Shown one piece after another: positions 16,995 through 24,510 of a DNA stretch of 64,000 nt (its first letter is position 1; each line of letters opens with the position of its first letter). Origin of the DNA: Corallococcus caeni (GTDB lineage Bacteria; Myxococcota; Myxococcia; Myxococcales; Myxococcaceae); contig NZ_BTTW01000001.1 in the NCBI RefSeq assembly GCF_036245865.1, positions 248,001-312,000 of the forward strand. Reading direction: 5' to 3'. The position numbers were made by a program, and so were the translations under genes. The notes beneath the pieces are model-generated. The model made no database searches and was not told the DNA's origin. It worked only from the letters and a program-made list of their open reading frames with translations.

Positions 16995-17746
16995 CCCCAC
17001 GAAAACGCCTCGAACTGAATGTCTACGCGCCCGCGCTTGTAAGGGATGACGGCCGTACACTCGCTGTCGTCCGAGGTGTAGAGCTGGCGCTGCCCGGCTT
17101 GCGCCTGGAGTGGGAAATAGACAAAGAAGGGCGTCCCATTGAGGTACCGCAACGCGAAGCCTGGCTCGCGGAGGCAGCAACACGCGGAAAGCTCCCGTTG
17201 CTATGCAACGGCGACGAGCGCTACCCCGTGACCATCTCCGGTCTGCGGCGATTCGCCAGCGCGAGCGCTGGCGGTCAACCGCAGTTCCAGGTTCATGCGA
17301 AGCTGCCACTGGACGCACCCGTCGTCGAGGCAGCAACAAACGTGCTTGAAGCTGTGACAGAGGGCGTACGCGCATACTGGGGACAGGCAACACCGGACGA
17401 CGCCGCGGTGGACATCGCGTATCAGATCGCCCCCACACTGGAAGGACCACCAGCCCCACGCCGGGGGCTGCCTGCCCTGAAACTCTTCCAGCACATCCGC
17501 GCTCCAGAGATTCCCTATTACCTTGGGTGGCTGAACTACTGGTCGGCCGCGACCGCACGGGCCATCGGGTTCCCGGATCCTGCTCGCGACACGGAATGGC
17601 TCTCACGGGCGCGGCGTACAGCATCGGGCGGGTGGATCGTGCAGCTCACGGAGGCGCCCCTCGATCTGGACGACCCCACCCATCTGGACGCGCTCAAGCG
17701 GGCCTACGAGCGCTTCCCCGAAATCGGCGGGCGGCTGGTGCCCTGA
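16991..17746 (+). CDS. DUF5953-like protein, candidate immunity protein
   Basis: 251-residue soluble protein without signal peptide or membrane segments. The opening RKRLELNVYAPALVRDDGRTL and the repeated acidic/aromatic pattern match the myxobacterial DUF5953 family as I remember it. The start ATG overlaps the stop of the preceding nuclease-like lipoprotein (ATGA), so the two are translationally coupled. Cytoplasmic location suits an immunity protein that neutralises a nuclease in the recipient cell. This role comes from context and is not proven. Base composition is lower in GC than in neighbouring housekeeping genes, like its partner. An upstream in-frame GTG/ATG extension to 16889 is rejected. 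Confidence 0.68.
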   Translation: MTPRKRLELNVYAPALVRDDGRTLAVVRGVELALPGLRLEWEIDKEGRPIEVPQREAWLAEAATRGKLPLLCNGDERYPVTISGLRRFASASAGGQPQFQVHAKLPLDAPVVEAATNVLEAVTEGVRAYWGQATPDDAAVDIAYQIAPTLEGPPAPRRGLPALKLFQHIRAPEIPYYLGWLNYWSAATARAIGFPDPARDTEWLSRARRTASGGWIVQLTEAPLDLDDPTHLDALKRAYERFPEIGGRLVP

Positions 17747-17848
17747 CCCGGGATGGAGCGGGATTGTCGGGCACCGCACGCCGCATCGGCCGCGGCTCCA
17801 GGTGCGGCGCTCCATCGAGGGGTGAACTTTCCCCCGGGAGGAAACACC

Positions 17849-19090
17849 ATGGCCGCCCCGACGCTCACCACGCAGTGCTGCATCGCGGGCGGAGGTCCGG
17901 CGGGCATGATGCTGGGGCTGCTGCTGGCCCGGGCCGGCGTGGAGGTGAAGGTGCTGGAGAAGCACGCGGACTTCCTGCGCGACTTCCGGGGCGACACGCT
18001 CCACCCGTCCACGCTGGAGCTGATGCACGAGCTGGGATGGCTGGACGAGCTGCTCGCCCTTCCCCACTCGGAGGCCCGGGACCTGCGCTTCCAGTTCGGC
18101 ACGCACGACGTCCAGGTGGGCGACTTCCGCCACCTCCCCACGCACGCGCGCTACCTCGCGTTCATGCCGCAGTGGGACCTGCTCGACTTCATCGCGCGCA
18201 AGGCCGCCATGTACCCGGGGTTCCAGCTGCTGCGCCGCACGGAGGTGACGGACCTCGTGCGTGACGACAAGGGCCAGACGGTCGGGGTGCGCGCACGGAC
18301 GCCCGAGGGCCCGCTGGAGGTGCGCGCGTCGCTGGTGGTGGCGGCGGACGGCCGGACCTCCACGCTGCGCCAGCAGTCCGGCCTGGAGGTGAAGGTCCTG
18401 GGCGCCCCCATGGACGTGCTCTGGTTCCGCGTGTCGCGCAGGCCCGAGGACGGCGACCCGCCCCTGGGCCGCTTCGAGCGCGGACAGGTCTTCATCCTCA
18501 TCAACCGGGGCGCCCAGTGGCAGTGCGGCCAGGTCATCCCCAAGGGCGGCATCGCGTCCGTTCAAGCGCGCGGCCTGAAGTCCTTCCGCGATGACCTCGC
18601 GAAGTCGATGCCGTTCCTCGCCAGCCGCGCCGGTGAAATCCGGAGCTGGGACGACGTGAAGCTGCTGACCGTGCGAGTGGATCGGCTGCGCACCTGGTAT
18701 CAGCCCGGACTGCTGTGCATCGGCGACGCGGCGCACGCGATGTCGCCCGTGGGCGGCGTGGGCATCAACCTCGCGGTGCAGGACGCCGTGGCCACCGCCA
18801 ACCTGCTCGCAGGCCCCCTGCTCGCCCGGCACGTCACGACCCGGGACCTGCGCCGCGTCCAGCAGCGCCGGGAGCTCCCCACGCGCCTCACCCAGCGAGC
18901 CCAGGTGCTCATCCAGAACCGCGTGGTGGCCCCCGTGCTGCGGAAGCACGCGCTCGGCAACGGCCGGCCGCCCCTGCCCCTCTGGCTGTTGCGGCATGTC
19001 CCCGCGCTGCGCCGCATCCCCGCACGCCTGATTGGCCTGGGCGTCCGTCCCGAGCACATCCACACGCCGGCCGCTTCACCCCTTCACTGA
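17849..19090 (+). CDS. FAD-dependent monooxygenase (UbiH/PHBH-like)
   Basis: 413-residue flavoprotein. N-terminal FAD-binding GGGPAGMMLGLLLARAG (about 10-26) is followed by VVVAADGRTSTLR (DG motif, about 163) and CIGDAAHAMSPVGGVGINLAVQDA (GD motif, about 288-311), the three hallmarks of PHBH-type aromatic hydroxylases. It uses NAD(P)H and O2 to hydroxylate an aromatic or related substrate that is not identifiable here. ATG 17849 follows an excellent CGGGAGGAAA ribosome-binding site. It stands before a SRPBCC protein and a zinc dehydrogenase on the same strand, separated by about 130 bp, and may be a single-gene unit. Confidence 0.88.
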   Translation: MAAPTLTTQCCIAGGGPAGMMLGLLLARAGVEVKVLEKHADFLRDFRGDTLHPSTLELMHELGWLDELLALPHSEARDLRFQFGTHDVQVGDFRHLPTHARYLAFMPQWDLLDFIARKAAMYPGFQLLRRTEVTDLVRDDKGQTVGVRARTPEGPLEVRASLVVAADGRTSTLRQQSGLEVKVLGAPMDVLWFRVSRRPEDGDPPLGRFERGQVFILINRGAQWQCGQVIPKGGIASVQARGLKSFRDDLAKSMPFLASRAGEIRSWDDVKLLTVRVDRLRTWYQPGLLCIGDAAHAMSPVGGVGINLAVQDAVATANLLAGPLLARHVTTRDLRRVQQRRELPTRLTQRAQVLIQNRVVAPVLRKHALGNGRPPLPLWLLRHVPALRRIPARLIGLGVRPEHIHTPAASPLH

Positions 19091-19219
19091 GGAACGCCGG
19101 ACCGCCAGTTCCCACGTCCCTGCCCCGGGCACGGTTGTTCCGGAGCCGTCGTGCCCAAAGCTTCGCGGGGAGTGCCTGACGCACGCGCAGTCCTCCTGAG
19201 CGTCGGGCCGGGAGGAACC

Positions 19220-19987
19220 ATGGCGAGTTCACGAACGCTGACCCTGCGGGAGCTCCATCCCCGAGAAGCCTTGCCCCAGGAAGACGTCCTCCCGGGGCGG
19301 TGGAGCCAGGCCGCCACGGCGGTGGTCGCGGGGACGCTGATGTCCCTGGGACTGAGACGCCGCTCGCTCGGGGGCACGGTGATGGCCCTGGCCAGCGGCG
19401 CCCTGCTCTACCAGGGCCTGCACTCCCGGAAGCGAGCTCCGTCCACGGGGGCCAGGACGGCACGCCGGGCCCTCACGGCCGTGGAGGCGCGACGCGAGCC
19501 GCGCGTGGAGGTGGAGCGCACGATCACCGTGGGCCGTCCAGCGGAGGAGCTGTACCGACTGTGGGGTGAGCCCTCCACGCTGAACCTCCTCATGGCGCAC
19601 TTCGCGGACGTCACGCCCACGCGGGGAGGCGACGGCCGCCACTGGCAGGTACACGGGCCCCTGGGGCGCGAGCTGAGCTGGGACTCGCGCGTCGTGGAGG
19701 ACCGACCGCCGGAGCTCCACCGCTGGGAGTCCACGGAGGACAGCCCCGTGAAGGTGGAGGGCCAGGTGCGCTTCAAGCCCGCGCCAGCGGACTGGGGCAC
19801 GGAGGTGACGCTGCACCTCGCCTTCGCTCCTCCGGGCGGCGCGCTGGGCGAGGCGCTGGCGAAGCGGCTGCGCGCCATCCCCGCCCTGCAGGTGATGAAG
19901 GTGCTGCGCCGGTTCAAGAGCCTGGCGGAGACCGGAGAGATGCCCACGCTGGACCACAACCCCTCCGCTCGCGTGAGCGCGGACTGA
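19220..19987 (+). CDS. SRPBCC-superfamily protein (polyketide cyclase/dehydrase-like) with N-terminal membrane segment
   Basis: 255 residues. The N-terminal part has a hydrophobic stretch (about 30-75, TAVVAGTLMSLGLRRRSLGGTVMALASGALLYQ). From residue 95 a START/Bet v1-like domain begins with VEVERTITVGRPAEELYRLW and runs through WESTEDSPVKVEGQVRFKPAP and TEVTLHLAFAPPGGALGEAL, typical of SRPBCC ligand-binding folds. The ligand is unknown. ATG 19220 follows CGGGAGGAAC. The zinc dehydrogenase begins 18 bp after its stop, so the two are probably co-transcribed and may act on one small-molecule pathway. Confidence 0.82.
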   Translation: MASSRTLTLRELHPREALPQEDVLPGRWSQAATAVVAGTLMSLGLRRRSLGGTVMALASGALLYQGLHSRKRAPSTGARTARRALTAVEARREPRVEVERTITVGRPAEELYRLWGEPSTLNLLMAHFADVTPTRGGDGRHWQVHGPLGRELSWDSRVVEDRPPELHRWESTEDSPVKVEGQVRFKPAPADWGTEVTLHLAFAPPGGALGEALAKRLRAIPALQVMKVLRRFKSLAETGEMPTLDHNPSARVSAD

Positions 19988-20005
19988 CCCCAGGAGCACG
20001 AAGCC

Positions 20006-21175
20006 ATGCGAGCCCTTTGCTGGAATGGAGTGAACGACCTGCGCGTGGAGACCGTCCCCGACCCGGAGATCGTCAACCCGCACGACGCCATCCTCCGCGT
20101 CACGATGTCGACGACGTGCGGCTCCGACCTGCACTTCATCGACGGCTACCTCCCGACGATGAAGGCGGGCGACATCATCGGCCATGAGTTCATGGGCGAG
20201 GTCGTGGAGGTGGGGCGCGACGTGAAGCGGGTGAAGAAGGGGGACCGGGTGGTGGTGCCCTCGTTCATCGTCTGCGGCAACTGCTGGTATTGCGATCACC
20301 AACTCTGGTCGCTGTGTGACAACACCAACCCGAAGCCCGAGTACCAGCAGGTGGCGTTCGGCTACCCCACGGCCGGCATCTACGGCTACACGCACGCCTT
20401 CGGCGGCTACGCGGGCGCGCATGCCCAGTTCGTCCGGGTGCCCCACGCGGACAACGACTGCTTCCTCGTGCCGGAGGGCCTGCGCGACGAACAGGTCCTC
20501 TTCCTCTCCGACGCGGCCCCCACGGGCTACATGGGCGCGGACTTCTGCGGCATCCAGCCGGGAGCCACCATCGCCGTGTGGGGCGCGGGCGGCGTGGGGC
20601 TGATGGCCATGCGCAGCGCGTACCTCCTGGGCGCCGAGCGCGTCATCGCCGTGGACCGCTTCCCGGAGCGCCTGGCCATGGCGGAGAACTTCGTCGGCGC
20701 GGAGGCCCTGGACTACAGCCAGGTGGAGAGCGTGGTGGACGTGCTGCGGGAGATGACCGGAGGCCGCGGGCCGGATGCGTGCATCGACGCGGTGGGCATG
20801 GAGGCCCATGGCACCGGGCCGGGCTACGCGTATGACCGGGCGAAGCAGGCGCTGCACCTGCACTCGGACCGGGGGCAGGCCCTGCGCGAGGCCATCCTCG
20901 CCTGCCGCAAGGGCGGCACGCTGTCCGTGCTGGGCGTGTACGGCCTGATGGACTCGTTCCCCCTGGGCGCCATCATGAACAAGGGCCTCACGATGCGCAC
21001 CGCGCAGCAGCACGGACAGAAGTACCTGCCCCGCCTGCTGGAGCACGTGGCGAGGGGCGAGCTGGATCCCTCGTTCCTCGCCACGCACCGCTTCTCGCTG
21101 GAGGACGCGCCGAAGGGCTACGAGCTCTTCAAGAAGAAGGAGGACGGCTGCGTGCGGGCCGTGTTCACTTCTTGA
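20006..21175 (+). CDS. Zinc-dependent alcohol dehydrogenase (formaldehyde dehydrogenase-like)
   Basis: 389-residue medium-chain dehydrogenase. CGSDLHF (near 38) and GHEFMG (near 62) bind catalytic zinc, CGNCWYCDHQLWSLC (about 91-105) is the structural-zinc lobe, and GAGGVGLMAMRSA (about 193) binds NAD(P). A 30-residue insertion after the Rossmann motif resembles the glutathione-independent formaldehyde dehydrogenase group, as in the paralogue at 3085. The ATG follows CCAGGAGC. It is coupled to the SRPBCC gene upstream. The last bases are overlapped on the other strand by a small lipoprotein gene. Confidence 0.88.
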   Translation: MRALCWNGVNDLRVETVPDPEIVNPHDAILRVTMSTTCGSDLHFIDGYLPTMKAGDIIGHEFMGEVVEVGRDVKRVKKGDRVVVPSFIVCGNCWYCDHQLWSLCDNTNPKPEYQQVAFGYPTAGIYGYTHAFGGYAGAHAQFVRVPHADNDCFLVPEGLRDEQVLFLSDAAPTGYMGADFCGIQPGATIAVWGAGGVGLMAMRSAYLLGAERVIAVDRFPERLAMAENFVGAEALDYSQVESVVDVLREMTGGRGPDACIDAVGMEAHGTGPGYAYDRAKQALHLHSDRGQALREAILACRKGGTLSVLGVYGLMDSFPLGAIMNKGLTMRTAQQHGQKYLPRLLEHVARGELDPSFLATHRFSLEDAPKGYELFKKKEDGCVRAVFTS

Positions 21176-21360
21176 GCGGCGGGTGCCAGCAACACGCCAG
21201 CGGCAACGCCTGGCAGTTGGTGCAGACGGGGCGGATGAGCTTCCACCTGCGAAGCCTCACCGGCGGACGGCGCCTCGTCCAGCTCCGACGCCGGGCCACA
21301 GGCGGAAAGGAGGCCCACGGAGAAGGTCGTCAAAACCAAAGCGCGGATCATGTTTCGCAT
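21118..21360 (-). CDS. Small lipoprotein, probably frameshifted near its middle
   Basis: 80 codons: signal peptide MRNMIRALVLTTFSVGLLSAC with lipobox LSAC (Cys21), then an acidic linker (ELDEAPSAGEAS). As read, the tail is non-descript and runs 58 bp into the antisense 3' end of the dehydrogenase gene. Shifting by one base after about codon 35 gives an alternative tail, KLIRPVCTNCQALPLACCW..., rich in Cys and stopping at 21165, which is the pattern usual for short myxobacterial lipoproteins. A one-base indel is therefore likely. ATG 21360 has TGGAG 8-12 bp upstream. Function unknown. Confidence 0.5.
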   Translation of the reverse strand: MRNMIRALVLTTFSVGLLSACGPASELDEAPSAGEASQVEAHPPRLHQLPGVAAGVLLAPAAQEVNTARTQPSSFFLKSS

Positions 21361-21487
21361 GCGGATGCTCCAGGTGCCGGAGGCGGAAATGCCTCTCAGC
21401 TCCACAGTCCGGCAGAAAGCGATATCCTGCGCAGCCCTGGCGACTGTCTTCGCGCTCGGCTGTGTCTTTCCTGCCCCGGTGATCGCA

Positions 21488-22147
21488 ATGACTCTCATTC
21501 GTGCGCGGTGGTGCCTGTGTCTCGCCATGGTCACGACGGCCGGCGCCTGCCGCTCCGAAGGCCCTCGGGAACCCCCTTCCGCTCCCGTGCAGGCGACGGC
21601 GACGGAGGAACCCGTGGACCTGCATGGCACGGGAGGCGTCGAAGGCGCGGATGCGGCATATGACCGCTCCCGTCAGCCCGCCCGGTTCATCGCCGCGCTG
21701 GGAATCGCTCCGGGGCAGCGCATCGCCGACGTCGGCGCGGGGCAGGGCTACTTCACGCAGCGGCTCGCGGAGGCAGTGGGCCCCACGGGACGGGTGGTCG
21801 CCACCGACATCAACGACGAAGCCCTCAAGCGGCTCCGCGCGCGGGTCATCGGCCGTGAGAACATCGAGGTGCGGAAGGTGGAACCGGACGCTCCGGGCCT
21901 CGAAGCGGGAGCGTATGACCTCATCCTCCTCTCGGAGGTCGACCACTTCCTCACCGACCGGGTGGACTACCTCACCCGGCTGCGGGCCGCGCTCACGCCC
22001 CAGGGCCGCATCGCGGTGACGCACCTGCGGGCCATGCGCCCCCCGCTCGTCGCCGCGGCCCGCACCGCGGGCTACTCCGTCGTCTCCGAGTACAACGACC
22101 TGCCGGACCACTACCTGCTCTTCCTGCGCCCCACCGCCCATCCATGA
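21488..22147 (+). CDS. Class I SAM-dependent methyltransferase with lipoprotein-type leader
   Basis: 219 residues. A class I methyltransferase domain has motif I IADVGAGQGYFTQRL (about 78-92), an acidic ATDIND after beta-2 and LILLSEVDHFL as the motif IV region. Ahead of it lies RARWCLCLAMVTTAGAC, which reads as a lipoprotein signal ending at Cys21, followed by a disordered Pro/Thr linker. SAM is not expected outside the cytoplasm, so either the leader is not cleaved or the start is wrong, or the protein is an exported relative with a different ligand. An upstream in-frame ATG at 21350 exists but overlaps the divergent lipoprotein's start. Substrate unknown. Confidence 0.72.
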   Translation: MTLIRARWCLCLAMVTTAGACRSEGPREPPSAPVQATATEEPVDLHGTGGVEGADAAYDRSRQPARFIAALGIAPGQRIADVGAGQGYFTQRLAEAVGPTGRVVATDINDEALKRLRARVIGRENIEVRKVEPDAPGLEAGAYDLILLSEVDHFLTDRVDYLTRLRAALTPQGRIAVTHLRAMRPPLVAAARTAGYSVVSEYNDLPDHYLLFLRPTAHP

Positions 22148-22335
22148 CAGCTCCGGAGGGCCCAACCGTCCAGAACCCAGGCCTTCGCGCCCGGGAGCGT
22201 CCAGTCCACGGCAGAACCCGGCCCGGCACCGGCGACAGGGCCGCCGCGATGCGGTGAGCGCCCTACCCTTCCGGCGCGGAAAACAACGCACCGGACGCGG
22301 CATGCCGCCGCGCGATGCACGAGGAGACGAACGCC

Positions 22336-22761
22336 ATGGGTATCAGCAAGGGCAGTGCGCAGTGGGACGGTGGGCTGAAGGACGGCAAGGGCTCCATGAA
22401 GCCGGGCCACGCCGCGGAGGTGCCCTTCTCGCTCGGCACCCGCTTCGAGGGTCAGCAGGGCAGCAACCCCGAGGAGCTCATCGGCGCGGCGCTCTCCGGG
22501 TGCTTCTCCATGGCCCTGTCGCTGGGGCTGGAGAAGGCGGGCCTGAAGCCCACGCGCATCCAGACGCACGCGGACGTGCAGCTGGACAAGCAGGGCGAGG
22601 GCTTCGCCATCACCACCATCGCGCTGAGCACCGAGGCCACCGTCCCCGGCGCCGACGACGCCCGCTTCCAGAAGATCGCCGAGGAGACCAAGAAGGGCTG
22701 CCCCGTCTCCAAAGCGCTCGCGGGCGTGAACATCACGCTCAAGGCGAAGCTCGCGACCTGA
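22336..22761 (+). CDS. OsmC-family organic hydroperoxide reductase
   Basis: 141 residues, the usual OsmC length. It has the two redox cysteines in SGCFSMAL (about 54) and KGCPVSKAL (about 122) and the conserved NPEELIGAALS segment. OsmC reduces organic hydroperoxides with its peroxidatic/resolving Cys pair and dimerises in the cytoplasm. ATG 22336 is chosen over 22315 because it matches the family N-terminus (GISKGSAQWDG) and has GAGGAGA upstream. It converges with a small lipoprotein gene 16 bp away. Confidence 0.92.
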   Translation: MGISKGSAQWDGGLKDGKGSMKPGHAAEVPFSLGTRFEGQQGSNPEELIGAALSGCFSMALSLGLEKAGLKPTRIQTHADVQLDKQGEGFAITTIALSTEATVPGADDARFQKIAEETKKGCPVSKALAGVNITLKAKLAT

Positions 22762-22777
22762 CGGACCCGCGCCGGCC

Positions 22778-23032
22778 TCAGCCGCCGGCGCACGCGTCCC
22801 GGCAGTCCTGCCGGCACGCGACGACCTCGGGCGTGTTGCCCACGCAGGTCGCGTAGCACTGGGACAGGCACGGCGTGAGCGCATGCTCCGCCGAGCCGGG
22901 GTCCTCACCGGTCGGCGCATCCCCCGGGTCCTGCGAGCCCCCCGGACGGTCCGGCGAAGGAGCGTCCGCGGGACCGCAGGCCGCCGCGAGGAGCCATCCC
23001 ACCGAGGCCAGCGCCACCAGGTTCCGCCGCAT
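22778..23032 (-). CDS. Short Cys-rich lipoprotein
   Basis: 84 residues: signal peptide with lipobox AAAC (Cys19), an Asp/Pro/Gly linker, and a C-terminal CLSQCYATC...CRQDC.DAC cluster of six cysteines suited to disulfide bonding outside the cytoplasm. Such small lipoproteins are common in myxobacteria; their function is unknown. Its start faces the ECF sigma gene across 104 bp, a shared promoter region. Confidence 0.78.
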   Translation of the reverse strand: MRRNLVALASVGWLLAAACGPADAPSPDRPGGSQDPGDAPTGEDPGSAEHALTPCLSQCYATCVGNTPEVVACRQDCRDACAGG

Positions 23033-23136
23033 GAGCCATCCTCTCGCCGGATGAGAAGGGGCTCACTCTAGCCGCGAATCCGGGTGGAAGAATCCAGGCC
23101 CGTGGCCGATTCGCGCCCAGGAGGTCTTCTTCGCAG

Positions 23137-23712
23137 GTGGCTGAGACGGACGACGTCACGGACGCGGTTCGGCGCGCGACGCAGGGGGAGTCGTCCGCCT
23201 TCAGCGAGCTGTATCGTCGCACCCGTCCCCTGGTGGCCCGCCTGGTCGCGGGTTTCGGCACATTGGATCCCGACGAGGCGGAGGACGTCCTCCAGGAGTC
23301 CTACGTGCGGGCGTTCCGGGGGTTGCCTCAGCTGAAGTCGCCGGGGGCCTTCACTCCCTGGCTGTTGACCATCGCGCGCAACCGGGCGCGCACGCGGCTG
23401 GAGCGCCGCAGCCTGCTCCAGCGGATGGAGGAGGAATGGGTGGACCCGACACCGGAGACGGTGCCGGCCCTGCCACCTACGCTCCAGGTGGAGCGGGACA
23501 TCGAAGTGGTGCGGCAGCTCATCGCGGAGCTGCCTGACGGCGAGGAGAAGAAGACCGTGCAGCTCTTCTACATCGAGGGTCAGCTCTCCGCGCGGGAGAT
23601 CGCCGATCAGCTCGGCGTGGGCAAGAGCACGGTCACCATGCGGCTGGAGCGGTTTCGTGGGCGCATCAAGCGCGAGCTCCTCCAGCGGGTGCTCGCCGGA
23701 CGGTGGGATTGA
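23137..23712 (+). CDS. ECF-type RNA polymerase sigma factor
   Basis: 191 residues. Sigma region 2 lies at about 22-90 (AFSELYRR, DPDEAEDVLQESYVRAFRGL) and region 4 at about 130-185 (REIADQLGVGKSTVTMRLERFRGRIKREL, a helix-turn-helix). No region 3, so it is an ECF (group 4) factor. GTG 23137 follows AGGAGG by 12 bp. The anti-sigma-like gene starts 3 bp after its stop, and the caspase-like and lipoprotein genes follow with overlaps, so it probably drives its own operon and other cell-envelope genes in response to a signal sensed by the next gene's product. Confidence 0.93.
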   Translation: MAETDDVTDAVRRATQGESSAFSELYRRTRPLVARLVAGFGTLDPDEAEDVLQESYVRAFRGLPQLKSPGAFTPWLLTIARNRARTRLERRSLLQRMEEEWVDPTPETVPALPPTLQVERDIEVVRQLIAELPDGEEKKTVQLFYIEGQLSAREIADQLGVGKSTVTMRLERFRGRIKRELLQRVLAGRWD

Positions 23713-23715
23713 GCC

Positions 23716-24510
23716 ATGAGACACCTGGATGCCACCGCGATGTCGGACCTCGCCGCGCGCGATCCCCAGGCCGTGGCCTGGTTCCGCGAACACCTGGCCT
23801 CGCCCTGCGAGGTCTGTGAGGCGTTCCTCGCCACGCACGCGGATCCGCTGGACGGACGGACGGACGCCCTGCTCCTCGCGCTCGCGCCGGCCACGAAGGC
23901 CGCGGAGGAGCGCGCCCCCGTCGTGCCGCTGCGCGCCCAGCCCCGCGCGCGCCGCTTCGCCCCGCCTCCCGCCCGGTACTGGGGCTGGATGGCCGGCGCG
24001 CTCGCGGCCTCCGTGCTGATGGTGGTGCTGGTGCCGCTCGTGAAGGGGCCCGCCCGGAGCGACACCGGGTGGACTGGCGAGAAGGGCCCGGGCCGCATCA
24101 CCCTGGAGCTGGCCGTGGTCGCCCGGGGCACCGACGGGGGCCTGCGCCGGCTGGACTCCGGGGCGGACGTCGCCAGCGACGAGGTGCTGCTCCTGCGCTA
24201 CCACGCGACGGAGTCCGGCACCGCGCTGCTCTACCAGCAGCGGGGGCACGAGGCCCCGGAGCTGCTGGGCCGCTTCCCCCTGGACGCGGGAACCCACGAC
24301 CTGGAGGGGCCTGACGGCCTCGCGGGCGTGAGCCTGGAGTCGGACGAAGGCCAGCTGTCGCTGGCGCTGGTCGCCTTCGCGCCAGGTGAGCGCGCGTCGG
24401 AGCAGGACGCACTCGCCGCCCTCGAGGCGGACGGCAGCCCGGATGCACGCCCGGGAACCGTGGTGAGGTTCGACGTGCGGGTCCAATCCGGTCAGACTCT
24501 GGCCCCGTGA
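23716..24510 (+). CDS. Predicted transmembrane anti-sigma factor
   Basis: 264 residues. The cytoplasmic N-terminus carries EHLASPCEVCEAF (about 35-47), an Hx4CxxC variant of the zinc-binding anti-sigma HxxxCxxC motif. One membrane helix lies at about 94-112 (WMAGALAASVLMVVLVPLV). The remaining 150 residues are a beta-rich extracytoplasmic domain without recognised motifs. Placement directly after the ECF gene and the single-TM layout support a membrane anti-sigma role. The stop overlaps the next start (GTGA), so expression is coupled to the caspase-like gene. Confidence 0.78.
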   Translation: MRHLDATAMSDLAARDPQAVAWFREHLASPCEVCEAFLATHADPLDGRTDALLLALAPATKAAEERAPVVPLRAQPRARRFAPPPARYWGWMAGALAASVLMVVLVPLVKGPARSDTGWTGEKGPGRITLELAVVARGTDGGLRRLDSGADVASDEVLLLRYHATESGTALLYQQRGHEAPELLGRFPLDAGTHDLEGPDGLAGVSLESDEGQLSLALVAFAPGERASEQDALAALEADGSPDARPGTVVRFDVRVQSGQTLAP

